Of a stretch of 64,000 bases of DNA, positions 36,501-51,500 are shown piece by piece. Within the stretch, counting starts at the first letter, position 1. Each line of letters begins with the position of its first letter. The notes beneath the pieces were generated by a model, which did not search any database, was not told the DNA's origin, and worked only from the letters and a program-made list of their open reading frames with translations. The translations under genes and the position numbers were made by a program. Source of the DNA: Branchiostoma lanceolatum (lineage: Eukaryota; Chordata; Leptocardii; Amphioxiformes; Branchiostomatidae); contig NC_089739.1 of assembly GCF_035083965.1 (NCBI RefSeq), positions 5,214,198 through 5,278,197 of the forward strand, given 5' to 3'.

Positions 36501-39500
36501 GAATCAGGACGACTCAACCCTTTACCAACTCGGACCAGCCAACTAGGCCGAACACATTGGTCTACTTGTCCCCACACAGATAATCAACTCAGCCAGAGTC
36601 AGGGTATTGTTGGGCCCACTTGGTCTGATTAGCCATATGGACCGAGTTGGTAAAGACCGAATTCGAAGCGTCCGACATCCTTGCGAAAGAACGGTGCGTC
36701 GCTGCAGTAAGCTTGGCTGCCTTTTTAGCTTGCAGAAATGGCTAGACCGCCACCAAATGGGACAAAATAGCTATTAGAACGTTAAAGTGAATGTTTTCAC
36801 CTTTTTCTCTATATATATATGCTGAGATACCTCCAGTTTCTATTGTGAATGGTGTCAAAATAATTTCTGTCTTCAAGTTGTTTCTATGATGTTCTTACCG
36901 AGTGCCACACGTTGAAGTCTCCCAAAGCAGCTCCATCAGGCCACACCCACGTTCCCTCCGCCTGTAGATCATTCAGGCCGAACCAATGGGATTCATCCAC
37001 GGTGTCCCGGATGTGGGATACCAAGTAGTTATGGGTAAACTGAAACGAGGCAACAGCGCAACGATTGGTGAATACCATATTTTGACGAGAGGAGAGGACT
37101 CACCGAATCTTCCACCAATCCTCAGCTTTTCTTCAGGATCAAAAATATACTTGAGGATTCGATTGCTCACAACTCGTGTCCCTCTAGATCCTGACGTGAA
37201 ACAACAGGTCAAAGGTAATGGAAAGTCGGTATCGGCGCCCGTCCCGTACAATGAAAGTTGATGAGCCATGGTGGAGACGGTTACGAGCAATTCAGAGCAA
37301 TGTGGTTCTCAGTTATCTTGAAGAGGACCAGAGGTCTGGTCGAAAATTTGTTCAGTCTACCCTTGTTGTATTGGAAAAAAGTTACATCTTCCTCCATAGT
37401 GTTAAAAACATGGATGAACTTTGATGCTAACCTGATCCTGGATGACAGCCAGAGTGGCCCCCTGATCCAGACAGTTCTTCTCGGCATCATGGTACGCCAT
37501 CTTGTTGGCGGAGAACATGTAGCACTGTCCGTTGAACTCGTGATAACCATCCGGGCACTTGCGTGCATCAAGTGCTGCACCTGATTTTGAGGAAGAAATG
37601 ACATATTCATTACAGAAATCTATGAAATCTATGTTTTTATATTTAAAAAAAAGTTTTTTGACAAAATATCACATTAAGATAAGCCCAACGTCTATCTGAA
37701 TAACTTAAATCAATATAATCATCTATTATTTATGGTCAGTCATTTATTTGCCTGGCATCCAGACGTCCGCTTTTCAACGGGTCAAAGTTGATTGGAAGTC
37801 GGTATCGGCCCCTGTCCCTTTTTGAATGAAGGTTACGTTGGTAGGCCACGGTGTAAAAGTGTTTTCTACCCACCAACAGTGATCTCACAGATGTAGTTGA
37901 TAGTGTCCGTGCACTGCTGATCATTCCACGTGTCCCCGATGATCTCTGTACAATCTTCGTCCCCGTGGTTGTTGGGTTCTCCTGCTCCCCAATATCTGGA
38001 CGAAATAGTGAACAGTGCCAGAACTTAATTTTTTTGCGACACCTCAGGGGCGAACCAAATGGTTATAAGAACTTGTGATCGATTTCATTTTTTGCTAATC
38101 CTGGTAAAACAGAAGATGTAATCAGGGCTACAATGTATATTGAGGCAAGAATACCATCAGGTGGTGAAAATATTGAATGGATTTCACTCACGTCACCATC
38201 ACGGGGCTGCCGTCGCTCCATTCCCAAGATCCCTCCTTGCCGTTGTCATGGAAACCGATCCAGTACAATCCAGCAGGCTTCTGGGCAAGGACCCAAGTCT
38301 GAGAACACAGAAAATCGTCATTCCACATGTCACAATTTCATAATTCTAATATAATCAAGAAAGAATACGAGTGCATTTTCGTTCCTATCCTTGTGGTTTC
38401 TGAAGAACCGAAATTAACAGTTCCATTTGTAAATGATCCTTACACAAGAACCATAGAAGATAGTTGAACGATTGTATCAGACCATCGAGACATCATGGAG
38501 AAAGTTAACGTTGAAGATCATTCAAAAAATTAAACCTTGGGGTCATTTTGAATAACGTACTGGTCGTTAAGAGGTACTAGCTCCGTCAAACAAACCAACA
38601 GAAAACAACATACCTCCCTGTAAATTAGTAGCCACCTCCATTGACCTCATGGCCTGGGCTGTCCGTCATGTCTGATTAACGACTACATCTACCACCTCTG
38701 AACTCTACTTCGTACCACTCCAGCAAGTATGGCCTTTCCAATGACACCATGTTCCCATTGACTTCCTGACAATGTATTCAAATAGCAAAGACTCTGTAAA
38801 CGAAGTCAAGTATGAAGAGACATGTCTTACCCATTCCTCCTGTGAGTTGATGCTGGCGAGATCGCCTCCCCTCTGCAGACAGTCTTGCTGTGCGTCGTGC
38901 CAGGTGGACGATTCCACCACGTACTTATAGCAGGAGCCAGCATGGGTCAGCCAGCCATCAGGACACTTCGTCATGGGCTCCGGTAACACTGCGATTCAGC
39001 AGAACAACACTCAAGGTCAATGACAACATTAATCCTATGATCTTATAGGTCTTTTGATGGCTTGAAATTATCTGTAGACTTAAGTAATCAGCGGCGTTGC
39101 TATACTCTTTCCATGGGCTCAAGAAGACACACACACTTCACAATTTGCCCAACATCCAGACGTGTTTGTCTGTTTTCCAACGGGTCAAAGTTGATTGGAA
39201 GTTGGTATCGACCCCCATCCCGACAAGGTTGTGACGGGGACCGGACGTGAGCTGTACACTGCTGAATACCAGTCAACCATTTGTACCAGGAACCCCAGAA
39301 GCAAGACACTGCGATACTGCAATATTTGTTGTCATTTCTTCCGCTTTGTAACATTCAATGTGCCTCTAAGTTAATCATCATTTGCCAATACGCGTTGTTT
39401 GTGAGATCATTGAAGATGTTACCATAAGATGATGGGAGAAGATAGTAAATAAGATTATTTGGACCTACGTGCATGACATCCCAGTCTGCCGTCCTTGACG

Positions 39501-42500
39501 TACCAGGCTGACCCGGGAGCACACTCCACCACGGCGCACTGGATCTCGTTATTCTCCCCACAGATACACCGCCGGTTACCCTCCTCTCCCCATTCTTCCC
39601 CAAGCTACGAGGGCGAGTCAAAAAGAAGTATCATCAGTGTCACAGCAGGTTCAATTGTCGAATGAAAGCTCTTCTGTGTTGGTAGGATCCATAGATTTAA
39701 AAAAATTGTTTCAATAGAAAGGAAAGGCAGTGCAGTGAATCAGACATCTGATATAGTCGGTGGGATCGACTGAAAATTTATGGTGTTTTCTTTGTGTTGG
39801 AACAAAGCTCAAATTGTACAACTTCGTATTCATTTGTGCATTTTGGACGAAATGAGTAGCACAAATGTAAAGGTAACCTCTTCTTGAGACTTTAATATCT
39901 CAATTTGTTAAAGTTTAGGTAACTTATATGTACTTAGCGAAGGTCCGTCGGGGAGATCCTTGTAGTAACAGTTTTATGGAAAAAAATTTATAGGAACATC
40001 TTTAATGAGGGCAAACTTGTCTTTAGCTTTTCAAGCTTAAGTGTGAGTCAGACGCATTGGAAAAAGAGATTTTTGGTTTGCCTATATTCTGTGTAAAGTT
40101 GGTTTGTCTATTTGAAACCGTAACACTGAGATAAAACGCACCTGGTAGTAGTTTCCATATATGGTACAGCCGCATTGCTCCATGGGAACGCAGTCCTCTC
40201 CGCTCAACACGAATCCTTCGTCGCACTCGCAGCCTTCCACGCATGCGTGCGGACAGAGGCGAGGGGCGTCCATGTTGGAGCACGTGGCGGGGCAGGCGGA
40301 GGAGCAAGGTGTGTAGTGGCTGTTCACCGGGCACAACAACGCTGGCATGGCGGGAACAGGACAGAAATGTTAACATTAACTTAAGTTTGATCCTTAATGG
40401 TAATAATAATGATAATATTGATAATATCATGTATTGTTGATCCTTACTTTAGGTTATACTGTTAAGGTCCGGTCATATTCGTTGTACAATTTTTGTTTGT
40501 CTTAGGATTTTTTGTACGACGTATTCGCGACTGTCCCATGAACGCATCGTACTAATTTTGCGTCGTAAGGTTGTCGTACGGCGAGATTGACTACGTATCA
40601 AGCCCCGTGTTCTCGAGAGACTAGGTCACTCCGTGAACAAGACGTACAGAAGAAAATTATTGTAACTGTATCAAGCCCTAAAGCGCTGCATAAATTGTGA
40701 AATTGGAGGGAGATTCACGAGGCAAAATTTGCAAGTTAGTTGTTGTTTATTTGCTTGTTTGTATGTATGTTTGTTTGTTTTTTTGTTTGTTATACAAAAT
40801 ATGTAGCAGTCTTACGACAGAACGACTCGTTCCTCCAGGTGGCCACCATGATGCCGTTCTCCGCGCATGCGTCGGCGTAGGCCTGCAGGTTCTGACACAG
40901 CATGTCCCTCTCGCCGTCGAACGCGGCCATGTCGTACACGCACGAGTCGAAGAACCCAGTCGGCTCAACAGTTCGCGCGCACCGCCCGAAGCTGCCGGCC
41001 GTGTCGGTCAGTCTGCCGCAGTTGGTCACGCTCTCCACTTCCTGCAGCAGGGCCTGGTCAGCTTGGGCCAGGTCAAACTCTGCTGCAACTTCGTCTGGAA
41101 GGCAGCTATCAGAAAACAAATGGCAATGCCATATTATTTATGAAAAAAAGATTGCATAATGACGTTTAACTGTGTATTGTTTTTTGCAATTCTTAATAAA
41201 GAAAGAATAATAACAACGATGTACGTAAGTATGGGTGAATGATCAAGACAACGACATCACTTGTTACTGAGATAAACCCATAGATATAAAACACTAAACT
41301 GCATAAATCTATAATCAAGGAAGCTATTATGCCAAGACGCATATTAGCACTTTATGAATATCTTATACTTTTTTTACAAAACAGTTTCATACAACGAGAT
41401 ATGATATAGTGACCGAAAATAGAAGTTGAAAATTATCACGTGTAAAATTATCTAACTCCAGTTCAAACCACCAGTTACATGTTATCATGGAAGCTCATCA
41501 GAGCACTCACAAAACCGAGACAGTGGGCGTTATAAACTTCCTGGCACGTTTGACCAATTGCTGACGTCACGTATCCGTAAAGACACGTGTCAATAAAGTC
41601 ACGTGTCTGTAACTCTCGCGAGTTTACATTCGGAACTGATTGGTCATTATTGATCTTGAAGAAGGCGACAGTGGCCTTTGAAAATTTGATCCGTGAATAT
41701 CTAAGTGTTGGAAGAAAGCTTAGCATTGTACTTCCCCAATTACATGTATTAAAGAAAAAGATGATTACTTACTAAGGGTCGTCTTCTGTGACCCAGCTCT
41801 CGGCGAACTCCCGAGTGTTGGCGGTCAGGCTGCCGTCCTTCTTGATCCTGTCGTTGTCTCTCTCACCGTTAAAGTCGCCACACAAGCCGCTCACCTGGCT
41901 CATCTTTAAGTTCAAGTTCAGAATCAGATTACGATCAATATTATGTCAAACATTTGCAGTGTTGCTAGTAATCCTTTGCTGTACGTCTTGTATCATTGTA
42001 ATCAAATGGTCTAGATATTTTCCCGACACAAACATTTTTGATCATTATAAAAGGTAATGCTCTATATCCAATGCAACTGTATATATCACATTCTATAAGA
42101 CTGTTAGCTCAATTTTACACGACACATTCGTCATCATCTGTCCTTAGTAACTTCAGTCTTAACGCAGCGCAGAGACAGAATTGCACTTCACATCTGTGGT
42201 ACAGTATAATTTTTTTTTCGTGGCTAAACCGTGAAAGACCCACCTACGGATACCGTACATATCTCGTCATTTTGTTGTTTAACTCTTTTTATGACACATC
42301 CACAGCTTGTAAACCTTAAGTCTTACAACGAACGTAACGTTATACTTACAAGGCTAAGGGTAAAGTGACAGTGGTAGAGAATGGGAGCGGGCATAGCACT
42401 TACCATGGCGTTGCGGAGACCCACGTCGACCTTCTTGTCTCCGTCATACTTGACCTCCAAACAGAAGTTCGTCTGCAGAACTGTCCATCTATAGTATTGA

Positions 42501-45500
42501 CATGACATAATTTCTAATATGTAGTAAACATGGCATGCTTTTATGATAGTCTATTGATGAGACCGCATTTTGGTGAGAGGAAATGGGAGCCCCGTCAGAC
42601 AACTTGGATGGCTCCCAGGCTATTGTCGTATACCTATCGTGCAAATGTCGTAAACGTATCGTGCAAACGCCGTAAACCTAACGTGCAACTGTTGCCAGAC
42701 CCTACCTGCCACTCTTCTTGATGGTGACGCCCTCCGGCAGACACACAGGGGCATGTCTCCTCACACCGTCAACCTGAAAATATCACTCCGCAGTAAGGCA
42801 CAAAATAGTCCAAAGTAGTGGGATGTACTCCCACAAGATATACAATCATACAGATGTCAGATTTTGAATTAGAGCTAGCTAGATTTAGACTACATATATT
42901 TGCATACAATACTAGGTGAAAGAATCCTACATCATGTTTAGATCTAGATGGCTTTGTAAAATTCTGTTTCATGTAGCAAGACAACGTCAACATGTGTGAC
43001 ATTTTGTGCTTTGGAAATTACTTTATGAGCAAGTTTGTTTTTCTTTTTTTCCAAATCTGTAATGCACAATTTTGTAAAAGGACATCAGAAATTCGATACA
43101 AACAAGGGGGTGTATACAACAGGCCAGAGCCTGGTCTGAGCACATAGACATGTAGGTACGAAGCAAGATTACGGAAACAAACTCTCTTAAACAATAAACG
43201 TTTTGCTCACGTCAATTAAGACTAGCATAATTATCTTGCTTTATTTACATGTACGATTTATCTGTTTTCTTAAGATATCACAAAGAAACAAAAACGCTCT
43301 ATATCATATATGCAAACAGTGACACTTACATAGATTTTGTGCCCCTTCTCCAGTGTGATGCGATGACCGTAAACATCGACATAGACTTTCTCCACGAACG
43401 TCACTCTGTTGTTGTTGCCGCGGTGCTCGTTCTTAGCCGCCACGTGGAACGCCGACGGGCCCTGAAACAAAGTGTGCATTACTTTTTAGCATCATGTTAT
43501 TGATATTTCGTAATGATTCGCATGGAGATCTAGAGACAATGTTGCCAGGAAGTCGTCAAAATTATTACTTGAAAGTATAGCATACAGTCGACGTTTCGAT
43601 GAATGTCATCTTCTTCAGCGCATTGATGACAGGTTCACAATACACTATACTGCAGCTAGGTGTCGCTGATAACAATGCGGTACCTAACGTACAGCGTTAT
43701 TTCATACATAGACATTGCTAATTATAAGCAACAATATAATGGCCGCGTTGTTAGCAGTGACACCTAGCTGCAGCGCAAAATATTGCACTGATGAAGGTGA
43801 CAGACGGCCATCGAAACGCAGGCTGTATGTTAATCCTTGGTTGTGAAAATAAAGAAATTTGTTATTTGATCATTCACAAACCTGACGAAATTATTCACGA
43901 ATTACTTGAAAATGTTAAAAGAGATATGAAATAGTCTTAATCTTCTAAAATAACCCTTATTTTCGGCCTTACCTGCGTGTACTGTGCAAGTGTATAGGTG
44001 CAGGCACCCATGAAGTTGAACCTCAAGTTGTCGAAGGTGGTGTAGTGAGGATCACCCCAAGCCTTACACGTGCCCTCTGAAGTCAATGATTCAAAAGAAA
44101 CTATTGAAAATGCTTTACCATTCTTATCAACCTGAAATTTAACATTTACAATCTTGGTAATACTACATGATACGGATTTGATTGATGTGAATTCTTTGAT
44201 CATCTGATGGCATCTTAATAAATAGCTATAACAAATGATCGATAGTTTTTTGTAATATTAAAAAGAGAAGCCTGTTCCAAGGTCTGCAGGTTGGGTTTCT
44301 TCGGCACTGTAAGCTTCTATCCCCGCCTATCTAATTAAACACATGTACACCCCGATGACTTCTGTCTGCCTGAATCAGATAACATTTTTACGGGCCTTCC
44401 TCGAGGGAACTGAACCAAAACTTCCTCGGGCAATGTTGGCCTTGACGCCGAAGAGCGGGCCTGTGTTGATTAGGCCCTTGTAACAGTCTGGATTCTACGA
44501 GTGGATACATACCGCTGCGTGGACAGGCAAAGTCACACTGGGCCTCTTGGGCGGCCACAGGACTGTCCTCCATCACGGGGGTGACATCTAACAAAATTGA
44601 GAATAAAAACATCAAGCAAACTTATTTATATGGATGAAAATTTATTGCACACAAAAAATGTCTTTCACCTGACAACGCTTCAAGATTAATTGACATTTCG
44701 ATTGACCTTTATCAGGGCAATGCTAAATGTTCCTGCTTCACACTGCAGCTGGGCGTTGCTGTTATAGTAGGGAGGATGCTGTCCCAAACGTAACTGCGAT
44801 TGTATCCCCCCGGCCCCCTCTTGTCACAGTTCATGACTGGGGTAGATTTCTCATCGTCGGCAGGTGAAAACATTTAGATGTGTGCAAAGAATCTTCAGTT
44901 GTTGATTTACGAACCAGACGCAATTCGACATAACCACATGGGGAATGTGAAAACTACTTTTGTTATGTTAAACACAAATTTCACGGATAGAATATATTGA
45001 AATGAAATAAAATGATAACACGAAAGCCCACCTGGCTGACAAGACCAGTGTCCATTCTTCAGACTCCATGTCTGACCCTCCGGACATGCGATCTTCGCAC
45101 ACATCACTTCATCCCCTACCAAACATGTACACTCCTCGTCTCCCAACACGAACTTTTCATCCAGCTGAAATTATCATGAGTCACAGTTAATATCAATACT
45201 ATTTAGATTCAATGAAATATGGCATCAAACTTGTATTGACACTAGAACAATGTCCAATCCCGGACATGATCGTGTATAGAAACCTCAAAGTTTTCATACA
45301 GATACAGAACTAAATTGTTCTCGAATTTACCGTTTATCATCATTTTCCAGATACCATGTCAACACAAGTTTCGAAAAAAGTGTTTAAAAAGGACAATTAT
45401 AATGTATCCGGGTAGATATTACAGTCTGGCGGAATAGCCAATTATGCCGGTAGATATCTGAATCAGAGTCTCTTTCGGAAGACATCACAATCGGGATGAT

Positions 45501-48500
45501 AGGAATGTGTTAGGTTGGTCTTCCACTTGTACTTCACAATTTCAGAGACAGCCATTGACCTACAGTGACATGACTTTAAACAGTTCTGTCTTTTAAGCAC
45601 ATTTTGGCCCAAATATCAACCAATTATCTTATATGATATCAAAGGTAGAGCTTTTCATTCAGCAGATTGCAATCTCTACCATGACAAAAAGATAATAGTA
45701 ACTTTATTGCAAGTTCATGCCCGAAGGCTAATTGCAGACAAACAAGCAAATGGAAATACATGGGAATCGATATAGTTATCTAGTCCACAGTGAAAGTTCT
45801 ATGTTAACTAAAGTTGACTATGGTTGGGTTTGACTTCTCTTTTGAAGGCAGTGGAAAATGAAGTGACCCACGTTTTGTATCGTAAGTGGGTTGGTTGATT
45901 TTAGTAGTAAGAGTGATTTTTGTAAGTTAGTCAAATGGTGAAAGCTAGGGGAATTAACGGAAGCTGTTTTATATAATTCGTTTCTTTCGGCGTCATATAG
46001 AAAATTGGCAAATAGATAAAGAAGATACCTTGTAGTAACTGCCTTCCCGGACACAGCCGCATTCACTCATGGGCACACAGCGGTCACCACTTAACAGGTA
46101 GCCGAGCTCGCACTTACAACCTTCTACGCATGCGCCCCTGCAGGTCTCGGGAGCCATCGGCTCTGCGCATGTGCGTGGACACGGAGACATGCAGGGCGAG
46201 TACTCGCTGTTCGGCGGACACGTCAGCGCTGGGAAATGGACAGATTTGATCAGAATGTTCTCTCCAAGAAGAGATGACATTCACCATTCTCTGCTGAATG
46301 TCATTAGAATAGAGCTTCGTCAGTCACGTATTTAACCTATCCGTAGGCTTGTTGGATTTGAGGTTAGCTAGCTCAGTATTGAAGAACAGCTGTGGAATGT
46401 TTATCGTTTTCAAGATGAAGCCCCAATAGGTTTAACGCCCCCTCCAATGGATAAAAATCAAAGGCAAGCATAACAAGATATCGAAAACTTCCGTGAAACA
46501 TTGATAAATCTTTTTGCGAATTTCCTGTTTTATTCATTACTACGAATTTCTCCATAATGTTGTCTATGTATTTTGCACTAGCCCCCATAAGACAACAGAC
46601 ATGCATGTAGCAGTATATGGGAGACAGGAAGTAAGATAATTTTTGATAACCTATTCTGGGACCTTTCTGGGACATTAGACCTAACTTCCTTTCTGAGACG
46701 TGTCTGAGACGTGCCCAGCATGCGAAAATAGGTGTACACAAAAACATAGACACCAAAAGCTATACCTCCCGTTACACGCGCACGGAGGTAATAATATCGA
46801 TGAAGTTTGTGAGCAAGTCCATTAGTGCTTCATACTCACGACAGAGTTTGTCTCTTCGCCAGTTTGGTGGCTCAAGTCCGGCAGCTGCGCATGCGTCAGC
46901 GTAGGCCTGCAGGTTCTGACAGAGGTTCGTCTGGTCTCCACTGTGCGCAGCGAGGTCGTACACGCATGCGCCGAAATATTCCTCTGGGTTAACCACCTTG
47001 ATGCAGTCCTAAAAATCGTAAAACATTTTGTCAGCTGCTAGATCCTCCTTCCATGTATATACGTTTCTTTTTGTATTCCATATCATAGAATGATTTTGTT
47101 GTTTGAGAAATATAAAGACCAGACGCTAGGAATAGAGTCCACTTTAAATAAATCCCCATTTGTAACTTCTAGTCGTTAGGGTTATAGCATATTGTAGAAG
47201 ATTTAGTAAGAACAAATAATGGATGAAATCAAGTCAAAATATTACAGGAAGCTGTTGTTTTCTTTTTGATACTTGATTCATAACATTTACTATGTATGCA
47301 ATTATCAATAAACTGCTTCCCTGATCTGCTAACAGACTTACTGACAGATGATTTATATATCATATATTCTTCGTGAGCAACCTGCAAGACTAGAAACCCA
47401 CCCGGAAGGCGCCAGACAGGTCGGTCAGCTGTCCACAGAACTGCACGTCTTCGTACTGCTGGACTAGAGCCGGGTCAGTCTGGGTCAGGTCAAAGGTCTC
47501 CTCAGGGGTGATGGCTGGGCAGCTAGGAGACAGAAAAACATTGTTTACAGAAAATACTACTTTAAGAGGTCAATCTTCCAATTCAGCGGGACCAACTTTG
47601 ATTGGATCCGGTCCAAGCCAACTTTCCCATCCTACCAGTCACACCATCTCACGCCACACATCCTGTCATTAATACAATATTCAAATAACAATGGAAACAC
47701 ACCAAGACAAACAAACAAACACACAGACCGGAAACAATACCTACGTTTTCACGAAGGTAATATTAGTCCATACCGCTTCACTGCTGAGCACTAATCACTT
47801 GTGGGAAAGAGTATGGGAGTTGAGCAGAAAGCGTTACCAGTAGACTAGCCCATGGTGCAGTGCTATGCGCAACTCTGTTGTCCGATTGCTAAGGAAATAA
47901 AAATGGGCGCCATACTATACACCATATGGTGTGGAAAGCTAAGGACTTAAACCATTGAAAGATGGTGAGTATTTTGCAACGCCTCAGGGGCTAGCCTAAT
48001 GGAGTACCATATGATGCTGGTTTTGCAAAAATTCTAGGAATTCTATAGGTATCTTTTTGTTTAGTGTGACGTGAGATATTTCCGGATCCTTACCTGACGT
48101 CATCCGGAGAGACCCAGCTGTTTCCGAATTCCAGGGAATTCCGCGCGACACTTCCGTCCGGCATTTTATTGTCGTCATCCTTGTTTCCGTTGTAGTCACC
48201 GCACATCCCGTCAACCTAATGTGTGTAGAATATGAAAGGATCTTAGATAAAACAAATGTTTTAAAAATCATGCACGGCATTATTTAAACATTCACCTTGA
48301 ACGACGAAAATGTCAATCTACAAGGTCGTTCAAGATTTCAAGTACGCATGCGCAAGGTCAAAGGTATAGACCCTGACTTGTGAACAGTTGTCGTATTGCC
48401 CATTGTCTCGATTAGCAAAATGATGTCCAGACGTGTTCTGTTTATGTCTCAGTGGCTTTCACCTTTGACATATTACCCACAATATATGTCGTTGTGCATG

Positions 48501-51500
48501 CGTACTCGGAGTCGGGCCTTAAGTAGTGGCTACAAAAATGGAACTTGAAAACTGAAGATTGTGATGTTGCGAGATTTAAAATAGACGACAGAATTTAAAA
48601 GGATCCATTGACAGGTGTGACTTAGTGACTATTGCGAGACAAAACTGACAAATTGAAAAGTAACTCTGAAACTGTTTGAAATTTTTAGACAGTGGCGCAA
48701 CAGCTTTTTCAGCTTCAATGATTTATTTTAGCCACCAGTAAATGATACTGTTACCAAAGAACAAAGAAACATCACCTCATCGCCATATATGTCCGGCAGG
48801 TTGATCTCCAGACGGTTGTCCCCGTCGAACGCCATGGTGAAGCACATGTCAGTGGTGATGACCACGTACTTACCACTCAGCTGGATGGAAACCCTCCCCT
48901 CGATACAGATCGGCAATGTCCGGAGAACGCCGTCAACCTATGGACGGTACAAAAAGGACAAGAGTTCGAAGATCTCATACCTCCTCGGAATACGTAGAGT
49001 TTGTTGCATGTCTTGATTCATAATAGTTAATTGATTCTGTAGATAAGGATTTACATGTGCCCATTAATCACTTCCTGTCACTTTACGATAAACGTGACTA
49101 GCATCAGTTCAGTTCATCCTCAGTAATATGACACCAGTGTGACTAGCATATGGAAAATATATAACTGCTACAACAAAAACACAAACAGAGAGTAAAAAAA
49201 GACCTAGCTCCACATGAACTAGCAGCCTCTTCCACTGACCCATGACCTTTAATGTCTGTCAGGTTGATTAATGACTAATTCTACCAACTCTGAACTCTAC
49301 TTAATGGTACCATTTAGCCGTATTGATTTGCAACTATTCTAATTGAAGACACAAAACAGCACTGAAGATGCATGACAACGCTGCATTTTGTATATTCGGT
49401 ATCGCAGAAATATATACACACACACAAACAAAAAAGCAAACAAATACATATTTACCATGACAAGGAGTCCCTGTAAAATTTCCACTTTATGTCCGTACAT
49501 GTTCAGCTCCACCACATCGATGAAGGACACCCTGGCGTTCCTGTTGTGCTGCGCGTTGCGCGCCGCCACGCGGAAGTCTCGGTGCTGCACCAGGACGTAC
49601 TTACACTTGCCCTGGAAGTTGTGCCGCCGCCCGTCGAACGTGATGTAGTGTGGGTCTCCCCACGCCGTACAGTTACTAGATTCTGTTAACGGCACAATCA
49701 CAGCTCCATAACATGTCATTTGCTGAATAGCAAAGTTCTTTATTCACAACCACGTATTCAACATGAACTGACGGTTCGACGACTGTCTGTCATCCTCATC
49801 AGGGCATTACTGATTGGTTTCACCTAGCTTCAGTGCACTGTGAACTAGTAACACCTAGTAAACTCAATCAGTACATAGTGGAACCAGTCAGTACTGCCCT
49901 GATGAAGATGTCAGACAGTCATCGAAACGTCGGCTCGAGCTTAAAACGTGGTTGTGAATAAATAACTTTGCTATTAGTCATTCACCAACCTGATGATTAA
50001 TCACGCATATCATGTGTTGTTTACATGATTCGAGACAAATTAATCGACAAAATGGAGTGATCTATACTCCAACTCAGCTTCTATTATTCTAAAATTATCA
50101 ATCAGAATGGTATGTACTAAAATTCAGCTTATGCTACCGTTTGGTCAAAGGTGTGTTTTGAGGAATGACTTACCTGTCGGACAGAAAAGTGATCCAAGAC
50201 ATTCGTTTGTTTCCGTCACTCCTTGGCTCGCTCCGGGGTCATCGGCCATCAGGGGTGCGTCTAGATTAGCGAGAGGGAAAGAATGAAATAAAATCAACAT
50301 TCAATTTGGTAGAAACACTACTGCGCACCGAACATCTGTATGGTCCATAGTATAAGACCATATCTAAAGCTAATGTCGACAAAAAAACTATTGACCGTCT
50401 GTCACTTTCCTCGAGGCAATTCTGACTGGTTCACTTTGCACTACAGCTTTAGATGTAGCTGCTTACAGATGCGGTCCCAAAAGTAAATGTATCTACGTAT
50501 TAGTACATGTGTGCATATACAGAGATAGTTACTAGTAATGTGGTGTTTACAATGCGCTCTCAAACGTAAAGGTGTGTAGTATATACGTAATTGTTGTCAA
50601 GTAACAATGACAGTGCAACAGTTGTACTTCTTAAGAATACGGTCCCAGACGTGACTGAAACACAATAAGGGCTGTACGAGATACCTCCATGGAATTCGGT
50701 TGGATAAAACACTTGGTTGTGTACAATCTAGCATCACAGCCACCCGCACCCGAGCCACACGATCCTTACCAGGCTGACATCCCATGGCGCCCTCCTCCAT
50801 CCTCCATGTGGACCCGGGGGGACAGGCGGCCTGCACACACCTGATCTCCCCGCCCTGTCCGCACGTGCACAGCTCGTCACCCTCAGACCAGTCGTCGTTC
50901 AGCTACGGTGGACAGAAAGGACATCCGTGAAACACTAATCGGGTTGGTAAGTGAAATGAAAGTTTTTTAATTCAACCAAGATTTTTTGTCTAAACCACCA
51001 ACGTTTTGAGGCTTTCAGATGTCTTTACCAGGGCAAAATGCCTGCTCGTGACTTCGGTCTTTTTCTGGTATAATGACCCACTCAACTTTAGCTCACTTTG
51101 ACACGAGTGACGTTCAGTATGTTTTTCTCAAGACAGACGATCATTCCTAACATCTCAAAATAGTATTTCCACTAATACTATAATTGATTTGATTTCAGGA
51201 TAATCTATCATAGCCCCTCTGTCTGAAATCCTTCGAAGGGTACATCTTCGTGAAAACGTGCAGCCCGATTGCAGCCGCACTGGTCGGGGGAAGTGGTGCA
51301 ATAGGATACTTGGAGAATGGGAAGTGAGGTTTAGCTCGTTGCCTCGGGAGCCTGGGGTGGATGTCCGTTTAACTACACACCATGTGGTACCTCCCGTTTT
51401 CAATAGCGGCATGTAAGGCGGTATTGGTGTAATAGGATATTTGTAGAATTGGGAGTGTTGTTTGACTTGTCGTGTGTGTAGCGGGGGCTTGTGGCAAATA

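Larger units (their letters stand above)
45032..50260 (-). other. exons for VWD2-C8-TIL and cysteine module
   Basis: Linker 50174-50260; VWD 49456-49682, 48776-48937 and 48094-48215; C8 47402-47522 and 46840-47008; TIL 46029-46228; trailing module 45032-45164. Motifs: [110 protein letters not shown] and CVPMSECGC. The C8 intron falls just before [12 protein letters not shown], a different place from unit 4. The VWD2 [13 protein letters not shown] stretch is shorter than in the other units. Confidence 0.88.

Noticed and set aside
41475-41726. Cysteine-containing minus-strand frame ([13 protein letters not shown] ... [10 protein letters not shown]) in the VWD3-C8 intron
   Set aside because: It faintly resembles a C8 fragment. 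However, no acceptor/donor pair fits the phase of the neighbouring exons, and these already join correctly (TA|C) to an intact C8.
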